DNA of 64,000 nucleotides from Chamaea fasciata (Eukaryota > Chordata > Aves > Passeriformes > Sylviidae), in contig JARCOQ010000016.1 in assembly GCA_029207755.1 (NCBI GenBank), positions 8,790,501 through 8,854,500 on the forward strand. The letters run 5' to 3'. Every line of letters begins with the position of its first letter. Position 1 is the first letter of the stretch. Made by a program: the position numbers and the translations under genes. The notes under the pieces were generated by a model. That model ran no database searches. It saw only the letters and a list, made by a program, of their open reading frames with translations, and was not told where the DNA came from. Of this stretch, positions 40,950-53,991 are shown piece by piece.

Positions 40950-43160
40950 TGCTGGCAGAAGGAGCCTTTGGCCAAGAGGCTCTGCTGAACCCGGGGTGAG
41001 GGCAGCCCACACCACACATGTGAGCTCTGTCTGCTGGGAGCCCAGTGAAGCATGTTTGATCTCTGGCTCCCAGTGTCCTTTGCCTGTCCCAGCTGTCAGG
41101 TTCCCCTCATGTTCTGAGACCAGCTGGAGCTGGAGGGGAGCAGCGCCTTCCTGCTGCTGTGTCCTGCAGACACCTCAGGTGCCATGTCCTGGATTGTTCC
41201 TGTCACCAGCACCCCACGTGATCTCACTGTGCCAGCACTTGGGGCAGGGGGGGAGCCTCACCCACTTGCAGGATTTTGCCAATCCAAAATAAGCCCTGTG
41301 GCTGGTCTGCGTGGTTGTCTGGGTGCTGGATGGTACAGCCATAGCAAATGGGGGCTGGGGGTTTGTTCCTTGGAAACCCTTCCAGCTGCCAGAAGGGGTG
41401 AACTCAGCCCTACCTCTTTGTTCTGACAGTGTTGATGCTGCCCAGAGGAAGGGGCCCTCGTCCCATGCAGTGTTTTGCTGGAAGATGTCCTGAAAAAGAG
41501 CTGCTGGCTCGGGGAAGCTCCTGGTTTCAGCTGGAGGCTGCAGCAGGGCTGTTTTCCCTCCCTGGTGGGTGGGTGGCTGCCAGTGTCTGTCTGCAGGTCC
41601 CTCCCAGTCTGTCTGGTCACCTTTTCACACATGTATTGCTGCTGTCTTGAGGTCCTTTTTCCCTGAAGCCTCACGGTATGGGGTGGGGAAGGAGGGCAGG
41701 AATGATGTTGTGAGCAGAGTGCTTGCAAGAACTGAAGTGGTTTATGCTTTTTATTGAGAAGATATATTTTGTTTGAGTATTTTGTTGGGTTTTTCCTTTT
41801 CTTTTGAGTGGCTGCTAGTAGGGTTTGGTCTGGCTCTAGTCCCAGAGAAAAGGAATTTATTCTTATATTTAATGGGAAGAGCTGGTTTTGCATGCGGGTG
41901 GAGCTGGAGGAATCCTGTGGACTTCACTGTGAGCAGCTGTTGTGGTTTAGTTTTCTTTACAGCTACCATCTTGTTTATGGGAGGAAAAAAAACCTGCTTT
42001 TCCTCCCAGTCTGACAATTACTTTGTTCCTCCAAACCACTTCCCAGGTGTTACTGATGAGAATAAACCTTCCCCGTGCACACTGATTCTCTGCTGTCAGC
42101 TCTCTTTTGTCTCCTTTTCCCTGGTAAAGGCTGAAGTGCCCCCCCAGCTGTGGTGGCCTTCCTGAGAACCACCCAGGGCATGTCCCTGCTGCCTGGAGAG
42201 CTTGGTGATGGTCAGATCCCATCCTGCAAAGTCTTCCTCCTCCTTTTCCAAAGCCCTGGACCCACAGAGTGCCTGGCTGCAGTGTGGGAGCTGTCTGGAC
42301 ACTGAGCTTGAACCACTTACAGGGCTCAGCTGAGCATTGACCAGAGTGCGACTCCTAAAGCTGCTCCTGGCTGATCCACCGGCAAGGTTTAACCTGTTCC
42401 CTGTGTCCTGCACGGCTGCTTCCCACTGCTGTTGGCATTCCAAGGTGGCTGGCCAGGCTGCTGCCCTGCCTTGGCTCACTGACTGCATTCCAAAGCCTCG
42501 GAATCCTGTTATTTTAGCCCAGGGTGTGTATTTTTAGGCCACGGCTGTCAATGGTGGGAGTGAGGGCTACAGGGAAATGCAACCCAAATTCTCCTGACTT
42601 TCTGCCTGGATTTAGGCCTGATAGCAATGGGCTGCTGCAGGGTTTCAGGCTCTCTTTCAGACATGTTGCTGCTGTGAGCTCAGCTTCCAGCTGCCCTCCA
42701 AGTGCTCCAGCCTCCTGCCTGTCCCTTCCTTGCTGACCCCAGGAACTGCTGAGTGCCCAGGAGCAGGATCCTGAGCAGCACTGGAGGTCCTGGCACAGAG
42801 CACACAGGAATCCTGCAGATCTCCCTCCTTTGATGAACAGAGGAAGCCCCCACAGCGAGGGAAAAGGCAGCCTGGCTTCCCAGGGAGTTCAGTCTGAACT
42901 CAGAACAGGAAAACAGAGCTTCTCTTCAGCTCGGCCAGCCCTGTCTGTCTGTCCCAGGTCAGCAGATGCAGCTGGTGAGATAAAAACCACTTTTCCCATC
43001 TCTTTGTAGCTCACTTCTAAATTACTGTGGGGAGTTTCTGCCAAGAAAGCTCCTGTATTGTTCCAGTGATTAGAACAAGCAAGATTTGGCTGTAAAAGCT
43101 TTTACAGTAAAATCTTCACTGTTTTGTGTAGGAAGAAATAATTAGGCAGAGTTAAGGTGT
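40950..43160. other. MIEF2-TOP3A intergenic region
   Basis: This holds about 2.2 kb without a recognisable gene or repeat family. The longest open frame (41773-42165, plus) is Phe/Leu/Ser-rich, has no homology that I recognise and no splice support. An AATAAA at 42061-42066 is the only feature of note. Confidence 0.6.
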
Positions 43161-43184
43161 CACTGCATTAAAATTTAAATAATA

Positions 43185-43190
43185 TTTAAT
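43185..43190 (-). terminator. TOP3A: Probable TOP3A poly(A) signal (ATTAAA)
   Basis: TTTAAT on the plus strand is ATTAAA, the common variant hexamer, in the TOP3A direction. It lies in an AT-rich pocket about 680 bases after the TOP3A stop. I found no canonical AATAAA nearer the gene on that strand. Confidence 0.5.
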
Positions 43191-43871
43191 AAGAAACTCA
43201 TTGGTTTGACAAAAATAACTTTCATCAGCTAGCAGCATCACGAAGGCATGTCTCAAAGTTTGAGGAAGAACTCGCCTTCAAATTCAGGAACCATCTAAAA
43301 TGAAGGCTTTTCCTGAGCACTGCAGCTGAGCTCCTCCCAGGGCAAGCACCAGGTCCAGCTCCTCTGCACCTGACCCTCCTTCACTGGCAGGGACAACCCA
43401 GGTAAGGGTGACAAAAAAAAAGGGGAATGTTGCTCAGGTAACATCAACTTAAAAGGGAACTTAAATTCCACACTGTGGAAAGGCAGGAACTGAGCAGAGC
43501 TCAGCTGGTGTCTGTCCTGGTGGCCCTGATCCAGCTCTGCCCTGCATGGAAAGGTCAGGAACAACCACCAGGATGGTGCAGGGGGACGATCCAGTGCAGT
43601 TTTTTCCACAGACTCTGCTTCCAAGTGCGTCCTTGAAATGTTCAGACTTTCCCAATCTGCTCAGCAGAAGAACAGCTGGAAACAAAAGCTGCTGGTGGAA
43701 TCACTTTTCCAAGCTGGTTGAACCCTTGCTGTAACAAACCTCTTGGCAGGAGCGGCCTGCAACCCTCCAAAAAACACTCAAGGGACTTTTTCCCAGAGCC
43801 CAGAGGCAGAGGTGGCTCCTGCAGCAGTTCACAACCCTGGTCCTTGCGGGCTCTCAGAGGTCCAGCCCAGC
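43191..43871 (-). other. TOP3A: TOP3A 3' untranslated region
   Basis: About 680 bases separate the TOP3A stop codon from the likely poly(A) hexamer. Nothing coding or repetitive was recognised. Confidence 0.6.
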
Positions 43872-46800
43872 TCAGTGGTTCTGAGGGCAGTTCTTCCTCG
43901 TGTGCCCAGGCTGGTGGCAAATGCTGCAGGTCCGTGGTTTCTTGGCAGCAGATCCTGAGGAGAGACTGCCTGGTCTCTTGGCCTTGCTTCCCAACCCTCT
44001 GGAGTATCCATTGGTGCCAAAGTGGTTCAAAGAGTCATCTCCAGAAGGGCCTAGAGATAAACAACTTGAATTTAAGGATCTTTGAAAACATAAATAGGTA
44101 AGAAACACGAGGTAAATTCAAAACAGCAGATCAAGGATTCTCATATCATTCCTGAACCTGCATTTGCTTCAGACTTGTCTGAACAGTGAAATGTTACTCA
44201 TCTGTCTTGCAGCACTAGAGACCTGTGGGAGCAGCACAGGGGAAGCTGATCTGCGTGCTTGCATGCTCTGGTCTACAGCTGAAGCAGAAACAAAACATGG
44301 CACAGAAGGACTTGGGGTTTAAGTAGTTTTGAAAACTCGATTTTACCCCTTTAGGCCCAAATGTCTGAGGAGAGGGAGGATCTCTCACAGACCACACCTC
44401 CCCGTCTGTACCTGGTTATGTCTCTTTTTGTCAGTTCTCTCTCTTTTGTATCCTTATTTTGTCATTATTTCTGTTTACAGCATCTTTCCACACAGTTTCA
44501 TCTCTGATCAAAGCTCCAGAACGACTTGCCCTTCCCCTGTACCCCTAAACTAGGGCAGAGGGAGCAGCACAGTTTCCCTGGTATGCCAGGTGGGTTTGAA
44601 TGCCTCCAGAGAGGGACACTCTATCACCTCCCTGGGCAGCTGTTCCAGAGCTCTGCCACCTTTAATGTGAAGAAGTTCTTCCTCATATTGAGGTCAAACT
44701 TCTTGTGTTTTAGCTTCTGGTCATTGCTCCTCATCGTGTCCCTGAGCACCACCAAAGAAAGTCCGTCACCATCCTTCTGGCACCCACCTTTGAGATATTT
44801 ACATGAATTAGTGAGATCCCCTCTCATTCTTCTCTCCTCTAGACTAAACAGGCCCATCTCCCTCACTCTTTCCTCATCAGAGAGATGCTTCAGACCTTTC
44901 ACCATCTTTGTGGCCTCCACTGGACCCTCTCCAGCAGCTCCTCGTTTTGTTCAGCTTAAGAAGAGCCTCCAGCCCTCGTGTCTGCCCTCAGCCCAGCCAT
45001 ACCTGGTGCCACGTTCTCGTCTGCCCACTGGAAGAAGCCGCACTGCTGCTCCCGGGGCTTGGGGCAGGTGTGGAACTGCCTGCCCTTGTTGGGCCCGTCC
45101 TTCTGCACGGTGCGCGTCACGGCGGGCTGCTCACACCTGCACACCGCGCCACCTCCGGCCTCCAAACCGCTGCTTCCCGAGGGCTCCCTCCCTCCTCCTG
45201 GGCGCTGCAATCCCGCTGGGGCTCTTCCAGCAGCGGGCTGGGGAAGCGTGGAGCCGCGTGGAGCCGCGGTGCCCCTGTCCTGTGGCTGCTCGTCAGCCCA
45301 GAGGAAGAAGTTGCAGGCGCCAGAGCTGCACTTGTAGAACTGGCGGCCCTTGTTGGGGCCGTCCTTGCGCACGGTCAGCAGCAGCGCCTCGCTGCCACAG
45401 TTGCACACCACAGCATTCCCATCATCTGCAGCAGCTGGAGGAGCAGCCCTGGGGGTCCTGGAGGAGTTGATGGAGAGCAGGTGGCCCCGTGACAGGTTTA
45501 AGGTCCCCCTGGCTTGCCTGGTCTCAGTGCTGGCTCTGTTCAGTGAGTGGTTGGCCTGCAGGTGATGCCCTGGCTGGGTGGATGATGCAGGTTGGGATGA
45601 TCTGTGCAAGTACTTGAGGTCCAAAAGCTCTTTCAGCATCTCATCACAGCCTCCAATGCAGCCAACGAAGTCCAGGGGCATCACAGGGGGAACACTGCCC
45701 TTCTTGAATTTAAACTTCAGCCTGCAAGGAAAGGAAGAGTCAAAGTCCCCCAGTTTCTCATCAACAGACTTCAATTTATACTTGAATTTTAATTTATTGT
45801 TTTGATCCTGCTATACAGAGGCCAGTTTCCCCAACCTCTCCTCTTTCCATCCCCAAGCCAAGTGCTACTCCAGCTTTCCAAGACTGGAATGGAAAATGAT
45901 TGCCCAGCCTAGCCCATGGAAGTCTCTGCCCCAATGTCCAACAAGGGATAACTGGCATGACCTACCTGTGAACTGGATGGGGTTTACACACATCACAGAT
46001 GCTCTCGTCCCTGGTCACATCCAGCACAAAATCAGGGAACCAGACTGCAGTTTTACAGGCTGGATAGCCCATGCAGCTGAGGTAGAACCTGCCATGGGAC
46101 AAAGGCACTGGATGAGGAAAAGGCAAACTCAAGACAGTTGGGGATCCAGTCTCATGTCTTCTCAGCCATCAGAAATTGTCAAAACTGCAGTTTTACACGG
46201 GAAATACCTATCTGGGAAGAGACTCAGCAGAGTCCACACAGCTCATGTAGCTAGTGGAGTCAGTGAGCTGCAGCCCAAAGTTTCCAAGCTTTTACCAAAG
46301 GAGGTAAATGAATGCCTGGAGAAACACAAACCATCACAGGAGGCTACAAGAGGGAAAGTCACCAACCCGCCGTTCTTCCTGGTCTTCAGGACCATGTCAC
46401 TGTTGCACTGGGGACATTTCCGAACAGAAACGGGCATTGCTGGGTACACCTCATCCTGCTCTGGAATTTCTGCAGCTTCTCCCAGATACTGAGCCAGGGC
46501 CTGGTCCAACCTGTAAAGAAACGAGCAGAGCATCCTGGGTGTCTCTGCAAGGAGCAATCAGGTGCTGCAGTAACTCAGAGCCAGCTGCTCCCCACACAGC
46601 CCCTCTGAGCTTCTCCATGAGCACATTGACTCAGCACCACATTTCTGGAACAGGAAAGGTGTGGGTACAACATCAGAGGTCAGTGCATGTTGCCATCTCC
46701 AAATTTAATCTTAACTGCTCAATCTGGTTTAAACCCTTAGCTGGGAGGAACTTCTGACAGGGTGCCAGGCTGCGAGTCAGCCTTTCCCATGCAGATGCCC

Positions 46801-49800
46801 ACACACAGGGGGCAGAGCTCCAAGGAAACAGTGTGACAGAATCCCTCATTCCAGGGAAACAGTGTGACAGGATCCCCCACTCCAGGCTGAGCCCCAGATG
46901 AGCAGCTAGCACCACCCAGCAGAGCAAAGCAAAAGGAACAGAGCAAAGACGGTACTCACTTGTTGGCTCTGGCCACAGCTTCAATGAAGACTTGCTTGTA
47001 CTTTTGGACCTGCTGCTGCAACACTACAGATTTGTCTTTCTTCCCCTCACAGATCAGTTTTAGATCAGCCTCCAGCTCAGCTCGAAGGTCAGGCTTGGAC
47101 ATCTCGTAGCCCATGGAATCATATCCTGAGGAATACATGGAAAGGTAAGCAAAAGGAAGGAGAAATAAAGGACTGCCATCTTTGTAAGGGCTCTGCCCTC
47201 ACCTTCCACCAGCCCCATGCCCAGCTGGCCGGGCAGGAAGCGCTGATCTGCCGTAAGCCCCACGTACATCCGCGTCTTGATCGTCTCGATGTGCTCGGCG
47301 TGCGTGGCATCAGTCCCTGCAAAGAGAAACATAGCAGTCAAATCAGGAGCCTAGAAGTGACTTCCCCTGTGCCCAGGGACAAGGACACAACCTATGGTGA
47401 GCGGCAGCGCTGCCCTCCTGCCCCACTGGGACTGAGGCCAGCAAGGTGTTGGTGGCACACCCTGGAAATGGAACTACCCTGGGCACTGAAGGAACCCTGC
47501 AGGCTCCTGAGGATGTTTGGACTTTGCCCTCTATATCCCTTTATTCTGCACATTTAAATGATTTCTTATCTGCAGCAACATTTGGAGAATTCCCTGGGGA
47601 GAATTCCCTCTGCCAAGAGCATGAGGCCACGCTGCCCAGTACTGACCAATGCCGTGTTTTTCCATGAGAGCAATGAGATCTGCTTCTGTGAGGAGCAAGG
47701 GAGGACTGGTTTCCCCATCCACCATCTCCACCGTGGAGGGCTGAAAGCGAGACCCTTTCTGATACAGCGGGATAACCTGAAGGGAAGGAGAATCTCTTTG
47801 AAACTGCTTCCTGGTCCATTCACTCCGGACAAAGGCTCTGAGTGAAACAGCCAGAAATGGTCAAAAGATGTTTTGCAGAGAGGTCTGAAGTTGGCAGTGA
47901 CATGCTACTTTAGCCTCTCCCACTTATGTTACTCAAGGGGATTACCTTATCGCTCCACCTGTCATAAGGATACACTTCCAGGTAATTTCGAGCCAGGATC
48001 ATGAGTCCTTGAGCAATGAACTGCTCGTTGGCAATGTCGATCTCCACTGTTGTTTCCTGTCCTTTGGCATCCTGAGAGCAGCAAGCCAAGAAGTGGCGCA
48101 CAATGAATTCGTAGAGTCTCTGCTCATTGCCCTGAGATCAAACAGTGAGAAGAGTGAGTGTCCTGCCAGGTGAACAAGGCATCACAAAATCAGCGGGATC
48201 TCAGGTGAGGATTTTGTGCTAATGACCACATTACGACTTTTATTTATCAAGCAACACAACCCATCCAGCTCCCTCTGGTTACACCCACCTGCAGGTTGCT
48301 GGTGTATTTTGTGGGGTGAATGGGAGGGTGAGCCTGATCAGATTTGGTTCCGCTCCTAGGGGTTGGCCCGCCCTGATCCAAAATCCTCTGTGCAAACTCT
48401 CCCCAGTTTGGGTCCTGTGTTTGCTGTTGTACCAAGGCAGAGAGGTTCAGCTCCTTGGGGAAAATGTTGGTCTCGGTTCGAGGGTAACTAATGAACCTTA
48501 GGAAGAAAGACAGGAGAGCACTTTGAGAGTTTCTCCAAGATGTTTCCCATTTCGAACAAAAGGCCATTTAGTTTTAAAAGAATTCAGTTTACCAAGCCAA
48601 GTCTTGCTTTCCTACCCTTTAGTATAGAGTTTTTCTGCTATTGTCATTGTTTCCTTTGCATTTATTTTCAGTTTGCGGGAAGCCAATTTTTCCAGTTCCT
48701 GCATTGGGAAGAGCCAGAAAACCCAAAAGTATTAGTGGATAATTCAGAACAGTGAGTAAAACATCTGTTCAATGCTCTTTTCAGAGAAACCCTTCCCAGA
48801 GTTCAAACATACCACAGTGTCCAGGGGCAGGGGCCTCCATTTGCTCTTTGGCTTGCTCACAACATCAACAACAGTCGCTACCGGATCCTAAACAGAGTAA
48901 GCAAAACCCACATCTCCTTTAGGAGTTTACACAAACTGTTCTTTAAAAGTCTTGAACAAGACAGATACAGGGAATGTTTGGCTGAATCTGGATGACGCAA
49001 CTATTTACAAGCTTTCCTACCTCCATACACATCTGGTAAAGGACCAGGCACGCTGTGTGATTGAAGAGCCGGTTCCTCTTCCAGTTGAAGACCACGCTGC
49101 CATCTTCATGGTCGTGGGTCACTGTGATGGACAACAGAGCTGGCTGACAGAGGAGCCACAAAATGGAAATACCACAGAGGAACATGGAAACCTTCCAGCT
49201 CCGCTCAGGGGTCGTGGCAGAGAAGAGGGAAAACACTTCTGCAGTGTTTTGTGTTAGTTGCTCCAATGTTTTTCCTTTCTATCCACATCAAACCCTCAAA
49301 GATGGAGCCCAGGACTGTGTTTCCCCAAACATACCTTTTATTTTGTAGAAGGCTTCAGGAACAAAGGCCTGGATGGCTTTAAAGCGTTCAACTACAAATC
49401 CCAGTGTTGGGAACTGGCAGCTGCCATAGCTGATCAGCTGATCTGCTAAAATATCAGGGAAGATCTTCCGCAGCCTCAGAGTCTGGAATCTGGTGAAGGC
49501 AGCACCTAAGGAAACAAAATGGGCATCACAACTGAATATAACAATGTTGAATGGTAATCACAGCACTTCATATCTTTTTAATGTTCTGAGCATTAATTTT
49601 ACTGTTTAATACTCAGTTGAAGAAGCTTGTCAGTGTTGCATGAGCTATAAACTTAGTATTTGCTTCAAGGAGAAACTTCCTCTTTTCAAGAGGAATTTCT
49701 TCACAGAAGAAGCTTTTAAACATTGGAGTGGACTGACCAGGGAGGTGGTGGAGTCACCATCCCTGGAGATGTTCAAGAAACAACTGGATGTGGCATTCAG

Positions 49801-52800
49801 TGCTCTGGTCTGGTTTACAAGGAAAGGATCAGTCACAGGTTGGACTCGATCTTGGGAGTTGATTCTCTGATTCAAAGAGCACATTTCCAGTAAAACATAA
49901 GATGTCATTTAGTCATATCTGATCTAAAAATCAGGTTTATGAGAATACAGAGGTCATTTCTCCCATGTGTTGAGGTTACAGTAACAGATGTTTACGTGCC
50001 TATCCTGAGGTCCAGCTCCTGCCTGACGTCAACGGCATCACTGGTTTTTTGGTCGGGCTGGGTGAGGTTCTCACAGGCTGATCTGACAGCATGGAGCGTG
50101 ATCTCGGAGAACCGGGCTCGGAAAACCTGCAGGTTTGGCTTTACTGCCACAGACACACAGAAGAGAAATCAGAGTGACCCAAACACCAACAGAAAGGAGA
50201 AACTAATAAACAACTATTGAGAGGGCATGCTGTCAACTGATGCTACAGCTTTCCAACAGCTGGATGCATTTCCAGCCTATCACAGCCACATATTTATTTG
50301 AATTAGCCAGCATTTAATCAGAACACAGTAAAATCGAGAATTTGCCTCTGCTAATGGAGTTATTAAACCATTAATGGAAGTCAGGCTGATGAAGATGCTC
50401 TACACACCAGCTTTGCATACGTGGATGATCTCAAAGCCGATGTTCTCTCCCTCTCTATCACAGTCAGTCCAGATCACCAGGGCTTGGCACTGCTGGATTT
50501 CTCGTTCAAGGGTTCTCTGAGAGGAGAAAAACAACACAAGAAGAACATTCCAGGCCACTTGCTCTGTCATTTCATTGCAGAATGACTCACTGAACACGAA
50601 ATGCAATGTGTATCCATGGAGATGGGTTGTTGCAATAACATTTTGTAATTGTGTGTCTCGGGAGATCAGGCAGCTTTCAAAAGAATTGAGTCATTTATTT
50701 ACATCTAATTCTGTTAAAAAGTTTGGCTTGGAGCAGGTTGTACCACAATCTGTTTTCTAAAAATGTCTTTTTCTGTAAAACTGAGACACAATCATCAATT
50801 CCACCTTGTTGGAAAAAAACATTTCTATTTTTAGCTGTTCCTTCACTGCACTACTTGTACATGAACAAGAGTTTCAGTGTCACAAATGAACAGCATATAT
50901 AGTCCTAGGAAATGTAGGAGGAAATCTGCTAAACTGCAGAAATTTGGATGTTAAGGACAAAGGTAAGATCATCCTTCTGTCTGGGACAATATTTGTTGAA
51001 CCAAATTTTTTTAACCAAATTTGTTGAACCCTGAGCTCAGTTTCAAAGTCTTAGCTGTGATGTACCTTGATATCCAGGTAATTTTCAGGGCAATACTTCT
51101 CAATTTCAGCATCAAAAAGAGCTAAAGGGTTGCAGCTGTGCCTGGAAAACAGAGGAGAAACATGTGTGTGCATCACAAACTAAAAGACCATTTGTGAGAC
51201 ACTAACTGGTGTTGTCTAAGTACTGGAATTGATGTATTTTATTGCAGGCCCTGTTTTAGACAACAGAGAGTTCACATGAAATGCTGAGTAACATTTAAAA
51301 GCAACAAAATGAAAAACCAGCCAGAGAAAACAGCAAATCTGGAAGGCAACAAGCAGCATCTCCTATTTGAAGCCCAGAGTACAAAAGGAGGTAAGGCAGA
51401 GAAAGCACCTTGCTTCCCAGAACAGCTCCTAGCTGAACAAAGAACACAAAACCATCCCATTTTGGAATCAGTTTAATTCCTTATGTCTGCCTTGACGTGC
51501 TTTAACCAGTAGTATGTCTTCAGGGAATTTTAGCACTCTGAAGACAGGAATTTGAAACAGTATTTTGGCTATTTTCTATAAAATTTGGAACCCATCACCC
51601 TGCTCTGAGTCTTCTTAGTCCCTCCCTGCCCCTTTGTCTTTGAGCTTGCAGTGTCCCAAGGATGTGTCAAGGAGGTGCCTGCAGTGTCAAGGATGAGAGC
51701 AGGAGGTGACAGGCCCCTCCTGTGAAGAGCAGGAGGTGACAGAGCCCTTCCTGCCAGGGGCACGAGGTACCAACCATTTGCGAAATGGCATAATAAAATC
51801 GTGAGCCAGTAAATGTCCTGACACGGATGTCATCACCATGGTAACGTTCTGCAGGAGACAAGAGCAAGGAAATCAGTGCCCATCACTCACCATAAACTGC
51901 CCACAGCCCCAAAGTCTCCCTTTAGTTCTCAATTTACGTGATGAGTGACACCTTTCTCCTGTTAACCCCAGAATGGTTTGGGTTGGGAGGGACCTTAAAG
52001 CCCATCCAGTGCCACCCCCTGCAAGGGCAGGGACACCTTCCACTGTTCCAGGTTGCTCCAAGCCCCATCCAACCTGGCCTGGAGCACTTCCAGGGATGGG
52101 GCAATCAAAACTAATACATCATAACAAGCTCTATTTGTGGCCTTTTCCTCAATTTTTGTAGGAAGCTCCCAATTCTAAACAGCAATGTATTTTTGACTGA
52201 CACAAAACCAAAAAGTTAAAAGATTTAGAGCAACAAAACAGGTGGCTGAGCCAAGAAAACATCTAACTTCTCCTCATCTTTAGGCAGAACATCCCCATGG
52301 TTGGAGCCGTGTTTTGTAACTCCTGACAAATGGCTTTTTATAATTAGTATTTGTACTTCAATACTCCAGCAGCAGATTGAGAGAAAACTCTTACCTGGCC
52401 AAATATCTGGTAGTCATATTCATAGATCTTGTTGAACTTGGAAAACCCCTCTCGCTGGAAGGAAAAGGAGAATTCCTGAGTTTCTGGCTTTTTTAGGACA
52501 CAAATTCTTTTTTTTTTTTTTAATTAATTTTTTTAACAGCAAACAAATCCATCCAGCCTTGCTTTGTCCACACTGCATGGAGCACAAGAAAAGGAAAACC
52601 ATGTACTGGAGCTAATGGGAATTCCAGTGAGGGGATGGAAATCTCCTGTATCATTTATGGAGACACTGAAATGGTAATTCCCAAGGTAAGAGGATTTTAA
52701 ACCATTCCTGAAGATGGTTCCAGGGTTATCTCTCTGTGACTAATGAGGAACTGATTTATTTAACAGGGCTGCCCAGTGTTCAAAAACTGCTGACAAACTA

Positions 52801-53991
52801 TCTTGTGACAAGTGACAAGTAGTGTCCCCAAGGCTACCTCCCACCTAACTGGGACTCATAGAAGTTTCTAGATTGTGTATTTGGTGCTTTTTTTACAGAA
52901 GCAGGATGTCTTGATTGGGATGGTCAGTGCCCAGGTTCTCAATAACATCTTTTATTCAAACACAGGAGGTTGGAGCCACGTGGGGGTCGGCCTCTTTTCC
53001 CAGGTGACAAGATGAGAGGAAACAGCCTCAGGTTGTCTCAGGGAAGGTTTAGTTGGACAACAGGAACAATTTCTTCATGGAAAGGGTTATCAAGCATTGG
53101 AAGTGCTCAGGGAGGTGGTGGAGTCACCATCCCTGGAGGTGTTCAAGGAACAACTGGATGTGGCACCCAGTGCTCTTGTCTGGGTGCCAAGGTGGGGATC
53201 ACGGGTTGGATAATCAGTAATCTCAGAGGTCTTTTTCAGCCCCAGTGATTCTCTGATTCTGGTCTAGTAGCACCTTAGTTTGGAAATTCCTTAGTTAGGA
53301 AACAGCAAGTGATTATGCAAACTGTTAACCAAAGCAGCAGAGAGTAGAAATCTTTGGATTTTTCTTCTTCAAACCACAGCCTGTTTTCGCTTTATTTGGT
53401 GACCTCCAGTAAACCCCTGATACTTGCTGATGCTGCAGAAGTGGTGCTTTTAGACAGGAAATGCATGCCAATGGATGGTGTCAGCTTCTGCAGCCCTTGC
53501 TAACCCAGGAATGACCCAGGGAGCCCTCACCATGGAGCTCAGTGCCTGGGGAAGGCAGCCTGTGCAGAGGGAGCTGAGTTCCCACTGGACTCAAACCACA
53601 AGGACCTGAGGCTCCCAAATACATTTGGGCAAGTGGTGTTTGTCCACAGAACAAAGCCATTCCTGTACCCTCGTGAGTTCAGGGACAAAAATAGTGCCAA
53701 GTGCTGATGTGAATTGTCCATGCCAAGCTGTGCTGGGACTGCCACACACCACACGGATCCTCCCCAGCCAGCTAAGCCACCAGGGAGCAGCACGACGTGG
53801 GGTGTCCCTACCCGCCGCATCCTGCTGTTGGAGAGCAGCTCAGCGATCCCCCGGGCAGCATCGTTCTTCTCCGCCACGCACAGCACCTTGCGGATCCTCT
53901 GCAGCGCCAAGTCCTCCGCGGCCCGAGAGAAGAAGCGCCAGGGCTGCGGCAGCATCCTGCCCGCGGTAAAAAGCCGCACGGAGAGGTTCAT
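43872..53991 (-). CDS. TOP3A: TOP3A, DNA topoisomerase III alpha
   Basis: TOP3A is the type IA topoisomerase that dissolves double Holliday junctions with BLM-RMI1/2 and decatenates mitochondrial DNA. Its 19 exons, 5' to 3' on the minus strand, are 53991-53812, 52454-52395, 51848-51775, 51141-51066, 50516-50408, 50143-50000, 49505-49335, 49121-49021, 48887-48813, 48698-48616, 48496-48289, 48131-47946, 47776-47647, 47316-47203, 47125-46960, 46510-46367, 46088-45966, 45721-45003, 44050-43872. They total 3042 nt (1013 aa; human 1001). Toprim motifs include [18 protein letters not shown] and [15 protein letters not shown]. The catalytic Tyr is in [13 protein letters not shown] (Tyr362, as in human). 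C-terminal modules are a C4 zinc ribbon (CPQC...CMGYPAC), two GRF zinc fingers (each with GPNKGRQF) and a final CCHC knuckle, [14 protein letters not shown]. Splicing oddities: intron 6 appears to be GC-AG, and two donors are GTTGGT. The N-terminus looks like a mitochondrial presequence. Confidence 0.96.
44583..44962 (-). mobile_element. CR1 LINE fragment in the last TOP3A intron
   Basis: The plus strand carries the reverse complement of CR1. Diagnostic segments are gaagttcttcctcatattgag and catctttgtggcctccactgg. It is diverged and lacks a clear 3' microsatellite end. It lies between the GRF-finger exon and the final CCHC exon and is in sense with TOP3A. Confidence 0.85.
49660..49872 (+). 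mobile_element. CR1 LINE fragment in TOP3A intron 6
   Basis: This is a CR1 3' fragment in plus orientation, antisense to TOP3A. It has gaatttcttcacagaagaag, the segment ggtggtggagtcaccatccc, and a degenerate gattctctgattc end. It lies within the intron that appears to use a GC donor. Confidence 0.87.
51971..52105 (-). mobile_element. CR1 LINE 3' fragment in TOP3A intron 2
   Basis: The plus strand reads ggtttgggttgggagggacc followed by gggacaccttccactgttcc and the ccaacctggcc segment, which is the reverse complement of the CR1 3' region. It is short and 5'-truncated. Confidence 0.88.
52965..53262 (+). mobile_element. CR1 LINE fragment in TOP3A intron 1
   Basis: This is a CR1 fragment in plus orientation. 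It starts with ggagccacgtgggggtcgg and cctcttttcccaggtgac, continues through tcaccatccctggaggtgtt, and ends gattctctgattctgg. It is one of the longest CR1 pieces in the window. Confidence 0.9.

Noticed and set aside
39817..41019. 400-residue open frame on the minus strand over MIEF2 exon 3
   Set aside because: It is the antisense shadow of the MIEF2 coding exon, with no recognisable protein and no splice support.
41940..42080. Possible LTR-like start (tgtggtttag) with AATAAA
   Set aside because: I could not find a matching second LTR, TG...CA boundaries, primer-binding site or coding remnant, so this is not enough to call an element.
41773..42165. 130-residue open frame between MIEF2 and TOP3A
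   Set aside because: It is hydrophobic with no motif or homology that I recognise, and no CpG promoter or splice evidence.
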